Below, piece by piece: positions 1 through 8,970 of a DNA stretch of 64,000 nt. Below the pieces are notes generated by a model that was not told the DNA's origin, searched no databases, and saw only the letters and a program-made list of their open reading frames with translations. Position 1 is the stretch's first letter. Each line of letters opens with the position of its first letter. Source of the stretch: Succinivibrionaceae bacterium (GTDB taxonomy: Bacteria; Pseudomonadota; Gammaproteobacteria; Enterobacterales; Succinivibrionaceae); the NCBI GenBank assembly GCA_019420905.1, contig JAHZGH010000006.1, positions 279,946-343,945 on the forward strand, given 5' to 3'. The position numbers and the translations under genes were made by a program.

Positions 1-2823
1 ACAGAGGCACAAAACCAATATGAGCGTTTAAAAAAGCATCTCCCTGAAGAAATTTTTGCAAAGTTAGAGGCAAGATCTGAGTTTTTATATGTTTTAGCAT
101 TATCTGATTTTGTCGCTAATACTATATTTTCCTATCCAAAAGAATGTGCTGAGTTATTAGATAAGGGGGCTTTAGACAATCCTTGCTTTAATGAAGATTT
201 GAAGGCAACAGTTGAAAGTTTCATTGTGCAGGGCTTGTCTGATTTTGAATTAAAGAAGCGGCTGCGTATCTTAAGACGTACTCGCACTATGATCATAGCC
301 TGGCGAGATCTCTGCGGCATGGCTGAGATAAATGAAGTTATGAGCGCTTTAAGTCTTTTAGCCGAGCTGATTGTTTTGCGTACAATCGAGGTTGTAAGAT
401 TGTCCTTTAAGCGGGCTTTTGGCGACGCATTATGTGAAGACGGCTCACAGATGCCGCTTTTAACCTATGCTATGGGCAAGCTTGGCGGTGAGGAATTAAA
501 TTTTTCCTCAGACATAGATTTGATTTTTGCCTATCCTGAGGATGGAGAAACTACGGGCGGTCCCCGTTCTTTAAGCTTCAGAGAATTTTTTACTAGGATT
601 GTGCAGAGAAGCGCAAATTTTTTATCTGATATTACTGTAGACAGTTTTTGTTACCGCATTGATTTAAGACTGCGTCCTTTTGGAGATGCAGGTCCTATGG
701 TATCGACCTTTGATGGTATGTCTACTTATTATGAGACGCAGGGTCGTACCTGGGAGCGCTATGCTTTAGTTAAAGCTAGATTATTAGGCGGCTACAGCGT
801 TTATCGAGAGTATGGCCCTGAGCTTGTAAGTCTGCTGAGGCCTTTTGTTTATCGCCGCTATCTTGATTATGGCGCCGTACAATCCTTGCGTAAGCTCAAG
901 CATATGATTGAGGCTGAATTACGCCGTAAGCGCCGTATTAATAATTTTAAATTAGGTGAAGGCGGCATTAGAGAAATTGAGTTTATTGCACAGGTATTTG
1001 AGCTGATGCGCGGGGGACGCTATGAGGAACTGCGCGAGCGCTCTTTGCGAAAAACTCTAGTAGCCTTAGCTGATTTAGAGCTTCTGCCTTCGGAGGTTGC
1101 TGCAAAGCTTGATGATGCTTACGTATATCTGAGAAGACTGGAAAATGTAATTCAGGAATTTTCAGATAAGCAGACACAAACCATTCCAGATAATGAGCGT
1201 GACATTGCCCGTATGCTTATAGCTATGAAACAGAATTCTTTTGAGGAATTTTTTTCTCAGCTTCAAGAGATTATGGCTTTTGTGCATCAGGAATTTTGTC
1301 AAGTTGTATCAGATGACGGACGTGATGAGGATAATATTGTCGGCATCGATTTGTGGGAGAGCGATTCTACCGCAGAGGAGCTAGAAGCAGATCTAAAGCC
1401 TTATATGTATAAGAGCGAGGAGGCTTTAGATTTAGCGAGAAATATTATTGCGCTTAAAAAAAGCCTCTCGCGCTATCCGGTAGGTCCTGTCGGGCGTGAA
1501 ACTTTAGTACATTTAATGCCTAAGATTATCTTGGCTGTCAGCTCTGAAAGTCAGGCTCCTGATTTATTTAAAAAAGTAGCAGGCTTAGTTGAGCAAGTTG
1601 CTACACGAACTCCGTACATGCAGCTTTTAGCTGATAATAATCGCGTGCTGCAGCGCTTTATTAGCCTTATCAAAGAAAATGTTTTTGCCACGGAACTTAT
1701 TACTGCTCATCCTATTTTATTAGATGAGCTTTTGATGCCGCAGCTTTATCATACTCCTCCAAGCTGTCAGGAGAATTTAATGCGTCTTCAGGAGCGCCTG
1801 CTGCGAGTTGAAAATAATGATCTTGAGGAGCAGATGGAGGAATTAAGGCTCTTTAAAAAGATCATGATTTTTAGAATTGCCATGTCCGACAAAGCACATA
1901 CATTGCCTGTAATGAAGATTTCCGATGCATTAACGTGGCTTGCCGAGGCAATTGTTAAAGAACTTTTAATTTTAGCCTGGCATCAGACTGTAGCTAAATA
2001 TGGTGAGCCTCCTAATTGCACAGCCGATGATCCGGGAATGGCGGTAATTGCTTACGGAAAATTAGGCGGCATTGAGCTTGGCTATAAATCTGATTTAGAC
2101 ATGGTCTTTATATGCGACAGCTCTGATGAATATACATTAGGCGAGCATAGTGTCAGCTGCAATATGTTCTATCAGCGTTTAGTTCAAAGAATGCTACATC
2201 TGTCGGTAACGCGTACTTCAGGAGGAGTGCTTTATGATTTGGATATGCGTTTAAGGCCGGATGGAGATTCAGGGCTACTGATTTCGGATATTAAGAGCTT
2301 TGAGTATTATCAGAAAAATCGTGCTTGGACTTGGGAGCATCAGGCGCTAGTCAGAGCCCGTCCGATTGCCGGGTCGCGCAAGATTATTTCTGAATTTAAT
2401 CGCATCCGCAATGATGTTCTGCGTACGCCTCGAGATCCTTATAAGCTTAAGGAGGATGTAATTGAGATGCGTAATAAGATGCGTAAGCATCTTGATCGCG
2501 GCGGTGATAAATTATTTGATTTAAAACAAAGTCCAGGCGGCATGGTTGATATTGAATTTATCGCTCAATATCTGACCTTGCGGGAGGCGCCTTTGCATCA
2601 GGGCATGGTTTTATGGTCAGATAATGTACGCATTTTTGATGAATGCGCACGTTTGCATCTTTTAGATGCTGAATTATGCAGTGCTCTTAAAGATGCTTAT
2701 TTAAGGCTAAGAGAGTGCTATCATCAGATTTCACTTGCAGATCTGCCGCGCTTAGTTGCTATAGAGCATCGGCCGCAAGTGTGCGCGGAGATTGTATCCA
2801 TCTGGAATCAAATTTTTTCCTAA
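1..2823 (+). CDS. glnE: Bifunctional glutamine synthetase adenylyltransferase/adenylyl-removing enzyme, 5' truncated by window edge
   Basis: The reading frame is open from base 1, so the gene begins just left of the window; 940 residues are visible and the E. coli protein has 946, so only a few residues are missing. GlnE adenylylates and deadenylylates glutamine synthetase in response to PII and glutamine. Two nucleotidyltransferase modules are visible: an N-terminal one with GKLGGEELNFSSDIDLIF (about nt 475-530) and a C-terminal one with GKLGGIELGYKSDLDMVF (about nt 2056-2109). Both keep the G-S-D-x-D type catalytic aspartates, so both activities are probably intact. An ATG at base 199 is internal, because clear coding sequence precedes it. 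The stop overlaps the convergent lipoprotein gene by 4 bases. Confidence 0.95.
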   Translation, partial: TEAQNQYERLKKHLPEEIFAKLEARSEFLYVLALSDFVANTIFSYPKECAELLDKGALDNPCFNEDLKATVESFIVQGLSDFELKKRLRILRRTRTMIIAWRDLCGMAEINEVMSALSLLAELIVLRTIEVVRLSFKRAFGDALCEDGSQMPLLTYAMGKLGGEELNFSSDIDLIFAYPEDGETTGGPRSLSFREFFTRIVQRSANFLSDITVDSFCYRIDLRLRPFGDAGPMVSTFDGMSTYYETQGRTWERYALVKARLLGGYSVYREYGPELVSLLRPFVYRRYLDYGAVQSLRKLKHMIEAELRRKRRINNFKLGEGGIREIEFIAQVFELMRGGRYEELRERSLRKTLVALADLELLPSEVAAKLDDAYVYLRRLENVIQEFSDKQTQTIPDNERDIARMLIAMKQNSFEEFFSQLQEIMAFVHQEFCQVVSDDGRDEDNIVGIDLWESDSTAEELEADLKPYMYKSEEALDLARNIIALKKSLSRYPVGPVGRETLVHLMPKIILAVSSESQAPDLFKKVAGLVEQVATRTPYMQLLADNNRVLQRFISLIKENVFATELITAHPILLDELLMPQLYHTPPSCQENLMRLQERLLRVENNDLEEQMEELRLFKKIMIFRIAMSDKAHTLPVMKISDALTWLAEAIVKELLILAWHQTVAKYGEPPNCTADDPGMAVIAYGKLGGIELGYKSDLDMVFICDSSDEYTLGEHSVSCNMFYQRLVQRMLHLSVTRTSGGVLYDLDMRLRPDGDSGLLISDIKSFEYYQKNRAWTWEHQALVRARPIAGSRKIISEFNRIRNDVLRTPRDPYKLKEDVIEMRNKMRKHLDRGGDKLFDLKQSPGGMVDIEFIAQYLTLREAPLHQGMVLWSDNVRIFDECARLHLLDAELCSALKDAYLRLRECYHQISLADLPRLVAIEHRPQVCAEIVSIWNQIFS

Positions 2824-3227
2824 TCAAAAGGATCGAAAGGATCGTCAGGAAAAATTACATTGGCAGGAGGAATTTCAAATTCTAACTGCCCTTTTTTATT
2901 AGGAAGCTTAGGGCCTAAGCCGTCAGGACATTTATATGCTCGTCCTGAAAGAGCTACGCCCACCATATTAAAAGTCAGGGCGCCTGCATAAGCATGAGTT
3001 TCTACTAAGTGTGTTGCTCCTAGTTTGGAGGCATCATACTGCAGCTGAAAGCGTGCTGTTTGAATATTGCCTAAGGTGCCGGTGTCAACATTGCCTAAAA
3101 AAGTACAGCCTTGCACTTCCTCAGGCAGAGCTGTAATTACTTGCTTTGCTTGAGTGATTTCTGCATCTGAATAGCAGCCAGTTAAGGCTGCTGTCATCAA
3201 TGTGCTTAAAAATACGATATTTTTCAT
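2820..3227 (-). CDS. Small lipoprotein, DUF4156-like
   Basis: This 135-residue protein starts with a lipoprotein signal: a short basic N-terminus, a hydrophobic stretch and the lipobox LTGC with the lipidated cysteine at residue 18. The mature part resembles DUF4156-type outer-membrane lipoproteins, with C-x-F-L-G near residue 41, a K-LGATHLVE segment and a later A-Y-K-C. The C-terminus is acidic and repetitive (DDPFDPFD). The cysteines of the mature chain could form a disulfide. Function is unknown. It is convergent with glnE, overlapping it by 4 bases, and lies 14 bases from the end of the acyltransferase gene on the same strand. Family assignment is by eye and moderate. Confidence 0.7.
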   Translation of the reverse strand: MKNIVFLSTLMTAALTGCYSDAEITQAKQVITALPEEVQGCTFLGNVDTGTLGNIQTARFQLQYDASKLGATHLVETHAYAGALTFNMVGVALSGRAYKCPDGLGPKLPNKKGQLEFEIPPANVIFPDDPFDPFD

Positions 3228-3241
3228 ATAGTTATTTAAAA

Positions 3242-4288
3242 TTAGTGTCTAATTAAAGGATAACGAGAGCTTTCTCCATCAGGAGTGGTTTTAAAACGGC
3301 GGTGCAGCCATAAATATTGCTCTGGAGCCATTTGTATCATCTGTTCTAGAACCTTATTGACTCTCTTGGTGTCGGCTGTGGCATCCTCAGTAGGAAAATC
3401 AGTTAAGGGTTCTTTTACAAATAATTGATATTTTCCATTTTTGCGGATAGTCCAGGATGGCTGTACTAGAGTGTTTTTAACTCTTGCTAAATTATGCGTT
3501 CCGATTACGGTTGCAGCTTTTTCAACGCCAAAAAAAGGCACGAATACAGAGGCATTTTTGCCGTAATCCTGATCAGGAGCATACCATATAGGCAGATTGC
3601 GCATTAATGCCTTGATCATGCTTCTAGGATCGTTTCTGTCTACTAAGGCTAAATTATTGCGCAGACGGCCATGAACCTGAGCCCACTCCCAGACAGGATG
3701 ATCGGTAGGCCTGTAGACACCGATGCCAGGAGTTATATAGAGAGCATAAAGTCTGGCCATAATCTCAAGATGTACAAAATGAGCTGTTAATACCAAAATA
3801 GGTCTTTGTGATTGAGCAATTTCTTTAGCTCGCTTTAAATCCTGTTCATCAATGCAAGCATGTCTTAACAGGCGTTTATTTGACCAAAACCAGGCCATGC
3901 CTGTCTCGAAGATTGCCTGTCCTGAATTTTCCTGAATTTTTTTAGAAAGATCGTGTCGTTCGGCGTCATTAAGCTCAGGAAAGGCTAATTCAAGGTTACG
4001 CCTTAAGACATATTTGCGGCTTGGACTTATAGTGCCTAATAGGCGTCCAATCTTGCGGCCTAAAAACATTAAGACAGGGTAGGGCAGAACGGTAACAATA
4101 AGATAGAGCATAAAAATAGTGAACCATGCTCCCCAAAAGTAAGGATGGAACATTTGTTTCACAATTATAGCTTTGCTGACGAATCCTTTACCCCAGCCCC
4201 TCTGTACTATGGTAAAGCGTTTCTTTTCTTTTTCTTCTGCGGCTTTTTTCTGCCAGCTTGGATGCAAATCAATCTGTTTTTTAGGCAT
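3242..4288 (-). CDS. LpxL/HtrB-family lipid A acyltransferase
   Basis: The protein belongs to the LpxL/LpxM/LpxP family, which transfers an acyl chain from acyl-ACP to the lipid A precursor at the inner membrane. It has a membrane segment near residues 50-75 and the catalytic H-x4-E motif within LTAHFVHLE, followed by conserved R/D-rich segments such as VDRNDPRSMIKAL and YAPDQDYG. I chose the ATG at 4288 (348 residues, M-P-K-K-Q). A longer frame from a TTG at 4345 has no proper ribosome-binding site spacing and would start inside the 4331-4352 hairpin. The acylation step (lauroyl, myristoyl or other) cannot be read from sequence. Confidence 0.85.
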   Translation of the reverse strand: MPKKQIDLHPSWQKKAAEEKEKKRFTIVQRGWGKGFVSKAIIVKQMFHPYFWGAWFTIFMLYLIVTVLPYPVLMFLGRKIGRLLGTISPSRKYVLRRNLELAFPELNDAERHDLSKKIQENSGQAIFETGMAWFWSNKRLLRHACIDEQDLKRAKEIAQSQRPILVLTAHFVHLEIMARLYALYITPGIGVYRPTDHPVWEWAQVHGRLRNNLALVDRNDPRSMIKALMRNLPIWYAPDQDYGKNASVFVPFFGVEKAATVIGTHNLARVKNTLVQPSWTIRKNGKYQLFVKEPLTDFPTEDATADTKRVNKVLEQMIQMAPEQYLWLHRRFKTTPDGESSRYPLIRH

Positions 4289-4330
4289 ATATCTTCTATA
4301 AATAATATTTGATCTAGGTTTATAGATTGT

Positions 4331-4352
4331 AAGGAGATAATGCAATCTCCTT
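4331..4352 (-). terminator. Hairpin between galR and the acyltransferase gene
   Basis: A perfect inverted repeat, AAGGAGAT and ATCTCCTT around a 6-base loop, lies just downstream of the galR stop. No T-run follows on the minus strand, so it is at best a weak terminator or an mRNA-end structure. Confidence 0.4.
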
Positions 4353-4357
4353 CATCT

Positions 4358-5398
4358 CTATTTTAAGCTTAAGTTTAGATTTCTTATAGACTTACGATTG
4401 ATAAGAATTGTTAAAAACTCTGGAAGCTTGTAACTGTAGTCTTGTTTATAGAGAGCTAAAGATAAGCGGGTAGCTGAGGCTCCCATATCCGATACAGGGT
4501 TTGTAACCGTAGATAGGGCTGGATTTAGGCAAGATGATAAAAATAAGTTATCAAAGCCTACAAAGGAAACCTCTTGCGGAACCTGAATGCCTGCATTGAT
4601 AAAAGTTGCCATGCAGGAAGCCGCTAAAGCATCATTATAGGATGCTACAGCGGTGAATTGTCCGCGATATTTTAAAAGCTTTTTTGCAGCTCGAGAGCCG
4701 CCTTCAAGCAAAGGAAGATCTGAAACAATAATTCTTTCATCAACATCGAGATTGTTGTCACGTAAAGCGCATAAATATCCTGCAAGTCGTTCAGATGCGT
4801 CTACAATATGGTGAGAAGAGTTGATAAAAGCTATTTTTCTGTGCCCGTTTTTTATTAAAGTTGAAACGGCTAAATACATGCCGTGAAAATTATTGATATT
4901 GACGCAGCGATCTTCAAAACCTGACAGAATTCTGTTTATGATTACCATATAAGGAAAATCCTGCATATAGCGGGCAAGAACGCGATCAGGTATGGCTAGA
5001 GCATGAATGACAAGGCCAGAACATTGATGCGATATTAAATTTTCAATGGCTCGTTGCTCACGTACAGGATCGTGAAATCCCTGAGCAACCAGCAGGGCTT
5101 TGCCTTGCTCATGCGCAACTTCTTCACAGGCGCGAACCATAGCTCCAAAATAAGGATCTGAAACTTCGGAAACTAATACACCTATGATTTCACTGTCTTT
5201 TTGCGCAAGGGCGCGAGCGTTGGCATTTAAATAAAAGCCTAATTCTCTTTGGGCATTTAGGACGGCATCTCTTGCTTTTTGGCTAACTTTAGCGGTGCCG
5301 TTTAAAACTCGTGAAACCGTTGCTACAGATACTTGAGCAAGCTTGGCAACGTCACGAATTGTTGGTGCTTTATCATGTGTTGTTTTAGGATCGGACAT
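4358..5398 (-). CDS. galR: GalR/GalS-type LacI-family repressor
   Basis: This 346-residue LacI-family protein has an N-terminal helix-turn-helix (IRDVAKLAQVSVATVSRVLN, residues about 14-33), the hinge region ANARALAQ, and a periplasmic-binding-like sugar domain. It matches E. coli GalR/GalS along its length, for example in SDPYFGAMV, INRILSGFEDRC, TAVASYNDALAA and GFDN. It is divergent from galETK and two palindromic GTAAACGTTTAC sites lie between them. The inferred role is galactose-responsive repression of galETK. One operator is 31 bases upstream of its own start, so autoregulation is likely. Confidence 0.9.
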   Translation of the reverse strand: MSDPKTTHDKAPTIRDVAKLAQVSVATVSRVLNGTAKVSQKARDAVLNAQRELGFYLNANARALAQKDSEIIGVLVSEVSDPYFGAMVRACEEVAHEQGKALLVAQGFHDPVREQRAIENLISHQCSGLVIHALAIPDRVLARYMQDFPYMVIINRILSGFEDRCVNINNFHGMYLAVSTLIKNGHRKIAFINSSHHIVDASERLAGYLCALRDNNLDVDERIIVSDLPLLEGGSRAAKKLLKYRGQFTAVASYNDALAASCMATFINAGIQVPQEVSFVGFDNLFLSSCLNPALSTVTNPVSDMGASATRLSLALYKQDYSYKLPEFLTILINRKSIRNLNLSLK

Positions 5399-5428
5399 TT
5401 AACATTTCCCCTATTTATTACTTACATG

Positions 5429-5440
5429 GTAAACGTTTAC
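5429..5440. promoter_or_regulatory. GalR operator 1 (regulator-proximal)
   Basis: GTAAACGTTTAC is a perfect 12-base palindrome with the central CG typical of LacI/GalR-family operators. It sits 31 bases upstream of the galR start, where it could repress galR and act as the external operator for galETK. Its centre is 135 bases from that of operator 2. Confidence 0.8.
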
Positions 5441-5501
5441 AAATGTTTTGTCTAAAATAAAAAATAAGAAAAAGAAGGTAGAAAATAAAAAAAATTTAAA
5501 A

Positions 5502-5517
5502 TGTGAAGTGATTCACA
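5502..5517. promoter_or_regulatory. CRP (cAMP receptor protein) site
   Basis: TGTGA-AGTGAT-TCACA is an exact match to the CRP core TGTGA-N6-TCACA, with A/T-rich flanks as in the 22-base consensus. It lies between the two gal operators, centred about 40 bases upstream of the galE -10 box. It suggests catabolite control of galETK and possibly of galR. Confidence 0.8.
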
Positions 5518-5548
5518 AAAAAAATAAGCAAAAGTCCCAAAAAGATCC

Positions 5549-5554
5549 TATAAT
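5549..5554 (+). promoter_or_regulatory. galETK promoter -10 box
   Basis: TATAAT lies 60 bases upstream of the galE start. No good -35 is present at 17 bases (AAGCAA-like), which is expected for a CRP-dependent promoter. The predicted start site, about base 5561, falls at the edge of operator 2. Confidence 0.65.
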
Positions 5555-5561
5555 AAGTTTA

Positions 5562-5577
5562 ATGTAAACGTTTACAT
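5562..5577. promoter_or_regulatory. GalR operator 2 (overlapping the galE start site)
   Basis: ATGTAAACGTTTACAT is a perfect 16-base palindrome sharing its 12-base core with operator 1. It begins about 8 bases after the -10 box, so bound repressor would block the promoter or early elongation. Confidence 0.85.
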
Positions 5578-5609
5578 AGCGTTTTTTAACGGTTTCTCGG
5601 AGGTTTTAT

Positions 5610-6629
5610 ATGGCTACTATTTTGGTAACTGGTGGTGCTGGCTATATCGGAAGTCATACCGTAATTGAATTAGTTAATGCAGGCTATGAGCCGGTAATTT
5701 TTGATAATTTCTGTAATTCAAAGCCTGCCGTATTAGCCCGCATCAATAAGATTTGCGGCAAGAATATTCCGTTTGTCTGCGGTGATATTAGAAGCCGCGA
5801 GCAGCTAGAAGTCGCATTCAATGAATACAAGATTGATGGCGTTATCAATTTTGCTGGCCTTAAGGCTGTAGGCGAATCTGTTAAAAAGCCTCTGGAATAC
5901 TATGATAATAATGTAAACGGCGCACGTGTTTTATTAGATGTAATGAAAGCGCATAACTGCTTTAACTTCATCTTCTCATCTTCCGCTACTGTTTACGGTG
6001 AGCCTGACAGCGTACCTTTGACTGAAAATTCTCCTGTAAAGCGTGCAAATTGTCCTTATGGTCAGACTAAGGTTGATATTGAATACATGTGTCAGGAGCT
6101 GCAAAAGGCCGTTCCGGAATTCTCTATGGTGCTATTGCGCTACTTCAATCCGGTAGGAGCTCATAAATCAGGTCTCATCGGTGAAGATCCGCGCGGAATT
6201 CCTAACAATTTAATGCCGTATTTAACTCAGGTTGCCGTAGGCAGACTTCCGTATTTAAATATCTTCGGCAATGATTATCCTACTCCGGATGGTACTTGTG
6301 TTCGTGACTATATCCATGTTGTTGATTTAGCTAAAGGCCACGTTGCAGCTTTGAATCACTGCTTGAATAAAGCCGGAACTCATATCTATAACTTAGGCAC
6401 AGGCGTAGGCTACAGTGTTTTGGATATGGTAAAGGCTTTCTCAAAGGCTATTGGCAGAGAGCTTCCTTATAAGTTTGCTCCGCGCCGTGCAGGTGATGTA
6501 GTGCAGTGCTATTCAGATGCTACTAAGGCTCGCGAGGAGTTAGGCTGGACTGCTACTTTAAGCTTAGATGACATGACCGCTGATTCATACAATTGGCAAA
6601 AGAATAATCCAAACGGATACGAAGACTAG
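5610..6629 (+). CDS. galE: UDP-glucose 4-epimerase
   Basis: GalE interconverts UDP-galactose and UDP-glucose using bound NAD. The N-terminal Rossmann motif TGGAGYIGSH (residues 7-16) and the SDR catalytic Y150-x3-K154 (YGQTK), preceded by FSSSATVYG, are present. The length, 339 residues, equals that of typical bacterial GalE (E. coli 338). A strong CGGAGG ribosome-binding site is 6 bases before the ATG. It is the first gene of galETK; galT follows after 15 bases. Expression is likely controlled by the operators and CRP site immediately upstream. Confidence 0.97.
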   Translation: MATILVTGGAGYIGSHTVIELVNAGYEPVIFDNFCNSKPAVLARINKICGKNIPFVCGDIRSREQLEVAFNEYKIDGVINFAGLKAVGESVKKPLEYYDNNVNGARVLLDVMKAHNCFNFIFSSSATVYGEPDSVPLTENSPVKRANCPYGQTKVDIEYMCQELQKAVPEFSMVLLRYFNPVGAHKSGLIGEDPRGIPNNLMPYLTQVAVGRLPYLNIFGNDYPTPDGTCVRDYIHVVDLAKGHVAALNHCLNKAGTHIYNLGTGVGYSVLDMVKAFSKAIGRELPYKFAPRRAGDVVQCYSDATKAREELGWTATLSLDDMTADSYNWQKNNPNGYED

Positions 6630-6644
6630 TAGGAGAGTATATAA

Positions 6645-7691
6645 ATGAGTACTTTTGATGTTACATCCCATCCGCATCGTCGTTATAATGCTTTAACTGG
6701 GGAATGGATTTTAGTTTCACCTCATAGAGCTAAGCGTCCTTGGTTAGGCCAGGTTGAGAAGCTGCCTCCTGAGATTCGTCCAAGCTATGATCCTAAGTGC
6801 TACTTATGTCCAGGCAACACTCGCGTTAATGGAGATGTAAATCCTAAATATACTGGTACTTATGTTTTCACCAATGACTTTGCAGCTTTAACTCCTGATA
6901 CTCCGTTAGAGGGAGACTTCGATAATAACGATCTCTTTAAGATTGAACCTGCTCGCGGCACTGCAAAAGTTATTTGCTTCTCTCCTGATCACGGCAAGAC
7001 TTTACCTGTTATGCCGGTAAAGGATATCCGTAACGTTGTTGATTTATGGGCAAGTGAGTTTGCCGAGCTCTCAAAGACCTATAAATATGTGCAGTTATTT
7101 GAGAATAAAGGTGCGGTTATGGGCTGCTCTAATCCTCATCCGCATGGACAGATTTGGGCTTGCGGCTTCTTGCCTGAGGAAATCATTAAAGAGCTGAAGT
7201 GCCAGAAAGAATATTATGCTAAGCATAATACTCCTTTGCTCTTAGATTACGTCCAAGCTGAATTAGAGAAGAAAGAGCGCATTATTTTTGAGACTGAATA
7301 CTTTGTTGCCTTAGTACCGTTCTGGGCTTTCTGGCCATTTGAGACCATGCTGCTGCCTAAATTTAAGGTTCAGACTATCGACATGCTGACTGATGAGCAG
7401 CGTGATGATTTGGCTGTTGCTATTAAGCGCCTTACCTGCCGTTATGATAATCTTTTTGAATGCTCATTCCCATATTCAATGGGCTGGCACAATGCTCCGG
7501 CAGACGGTGATGAGCATCCTGAATGGCAGCTTCATGCTAATTATTATCCGCCTCTTTTACGCAGCGCTACTGTTAAGAAGTTCGTTGCCGGCTTTGAATT
7601 GTTAGCTGAAAAGCAGCGCGATTTAACTGCAGAGCAAGCTGCAACAAGACTGCGTGATTTATCTGATATTCATTATACCGAGAACAAATAG
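6645..7691 (+). CDS. galT: Galactose-1-phosphate uridylyltransferase
   Basis: GalT converts UDP-glucose and galactose-1-phosphate to glucose-1-phosphate and UDP-galactose. The active-site motif NPHPHGQIW is present; the second histidine of HPH (H167) is the uridylylated nucleophile. A zinc-type pair C52-x2-C55 (CYLC) is near the N-terminus, and WHNAPADGDEHPEWQLHAN is in the C-terminal domain. The 348 residues match the family. It is the middle gene of galETK, 15 bases after galE and 11 before galK. Confidence 0.97.
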   Translation: MSTFDVTSHPHRRYNALTGEWILVSPHRAKRPWLGQVEKLPPEIRPSYDPKCYLCPGNTRVNGDVNPKYTGTYVFTNDFAALTPDTPLEGDFDNNDLFKIEPARGTAKVICFSPDHGKTLPVMPVKDIRNVVDLWASEFAELSKTYKYVQLFENKGAVMGCSNPHPHGQIWACGFLPEEIIKELKCQKEYYAKHNTPLLLDYVQAELEKKERIIFETEYFVALVPFWAFWPFETMLLPKFKVQTIDMLTDEQRDDLAVAIKRLTCRYDNLFECSFPYSMGWHNAPADGDEHPEWQLHANYYPPLLRSATVKKFVAGFELLAEKQRDLTAEQAATRLRDLSDIHYTENK

Positions 7692-7702
7692 GAAGAACAT
7701 TT

Positions 7703-8863
7703 ATGGCAAATGTAAAACAGGCAACTATTGAAGCTTTTGTAAGTAAATTCGGCGATAAGCCTACTATGCAGAGCTATGCACCAGGCCGCGTTAATATTAT
7801 CGGCGAGCATACTGACTACAACGGTGGTTTTGTTATGCCTTGCGCAATCAAATATGGTACTGCTATGGCTGCTAAGCCTAATGGCACCGATATGATGCGT
7901 ATTGTGGCTTGCGATCTCGGCAATGACTATGATGAGTTTAAGATCTCAGACAATATTGAGAAAAACGCTGACAAGTTATGGGTTAACTACCTGCGCGGTA
8001 TGACTCAGCTTTTAGTCAAAAAGTGCGGCTCTAAAGTTCAGGGTTTGGATGTCACTATTTCAGGAGATATTCCTCAAGGAGCAGGCTTATCTTCCTCAGC
8101 TTCCTTAGAAGTATGCTTCGGTAATTTAGTAAATGGCGCTTTCAATTTAGGTGTAGGCCTGCAGGAGATTGCCTTGATGGGTCAGGCTTCCGAGGCTTAT
8201 ATCGGCATGAAGTGCGGCATTATGGATCAGACTATATCCGCTTGCGGCGTAGCCGATCATGCTTTACGCATTGACTGCAAGAGCTATGAATTAACTCAGG
8301 TTAAAGTTCCTGAGGATTTGGTTATCTTGATCTTAAATTCCAATGTTAAGCATCAGCTGGTAGGTTCAGAATATAATGATCGCCGTAATGACTGCGAAAC
8401 TGCAGCAAAGGTTATCGGCGTAGATTTATTACGCGATGCAAGCTTAGAGATGCTAGAGAATGCTAAAGATAAGATGAGCGATGTCGTCTATCGTCGTGCT
8501 TTGCATGTAATTACCGAAGATGAGCGCGTCTTAAAGGCTTCTGAGGCTTTTGAAAATGGCAACTTATCTGAGCTTGCCGATTTAATGTATGCTTCTCATT
8601 GCTCTATGCGCGATAATTTTGAGATCACTATCCCAGAGATCGATGGTTTAGTTGAGATTGTTCGCGAGGCTTTAGGTGCAGGCAAGGGCGCAGTACGTAT
8701 GACTGGCGGCGGCTTCGGCGGCTGCTGTGTTGCTGTAGTTGAGCCTGAGAATGTTGAGAAGGTTAAAGAGGCTGTCAAGGCTAAGTATAAGGATATTTCC
8801 GGCCGTGACGCTACTATCTTTGAGACTCATGCTTGCAATGGTACTCATTTTGAAATGCTCTAA
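7703..8863 (+). CDS. galK: Galactokinase
   Basis: GalK is the GHMP kinase that phosphorylates galactose at C1 with ATP. The galactokinase signature GRVNIIGEHTDYNGG lies near residues 28-42, the ATP-binding GHMP motif PQGAGLSSSASLE near residue 130, and the C-terminal MTGGGFGGC motif near residue 333. The length, 386 residues, is close to E. coli GalK (382). It is the last gene of the operon and a strong terminator follows. No mutarotase (galM) or galactose transporter gene is adjacent. Confidence 0.97.
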   Translation: MANVKQATIEAFVSKFGDKPTMQSYAPGRVNIIGEHTDYNGGFVMPCAIKYGTAMAAKPNGTDMMRIVACDLGNDYDEFKISDNIEKNADKLWVNYLRGMTQLLVKKCGSKVQGLDVTISGDIPQGAGLSSSASLEVCFGNLVNGAFNLGVGLQEIALMGQASEAYIGMKCGIMDQTISACGVADHALRIDCKSYELTQVKVPEDLVILILNSNVKHQLVGSEYNDRRNDCETAAKVIGVDLLRDASLEMLENAKDKMSDVVYRRALHVITEDERVLKASEAFENGNLSELADLMYASHCSMRDNFEITIPEIDGLVEIVREALGAGKGAVRMTGGGFGGCCVAVVEPENVEKVKEAVKAKYKDISGRDATIFETHACNGTHFEML

Positions 8864-8882
8864 TCTTTGATTTTAGATATTT

Positions 8883-8920
8883 AAGGCTCCCATCAGATTT
8901 TTGCTGGGAGCCTTATTTTT
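8883..8920 (+). terminator. Terminator of galETK
   Basis: A 10-base perfect stem (AAGGCTCCCA / TGGGAGCCTT, 8883-8892 and 8905-8914) is followed by ATTTTT. Confidence 0.9.
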
Positions 8921-8970
8921 AGCAACATAGCTAAGATTTTGCTAAAATTTCCCTAAGGAGAGGTTTCATT

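Noticed and set aside
132..320. Minus-strand frame of 62 codons inside glnE
   Set aside because: It overlaps a well-supported glnE frame and has no protein features of its own.
4289..4345. TTG start at 4345 for the acyltransferase
   Set aside because: The AGGAGA lies directly against it and it falls within the hairpin after galR; the ATG at 4288 is a better start.
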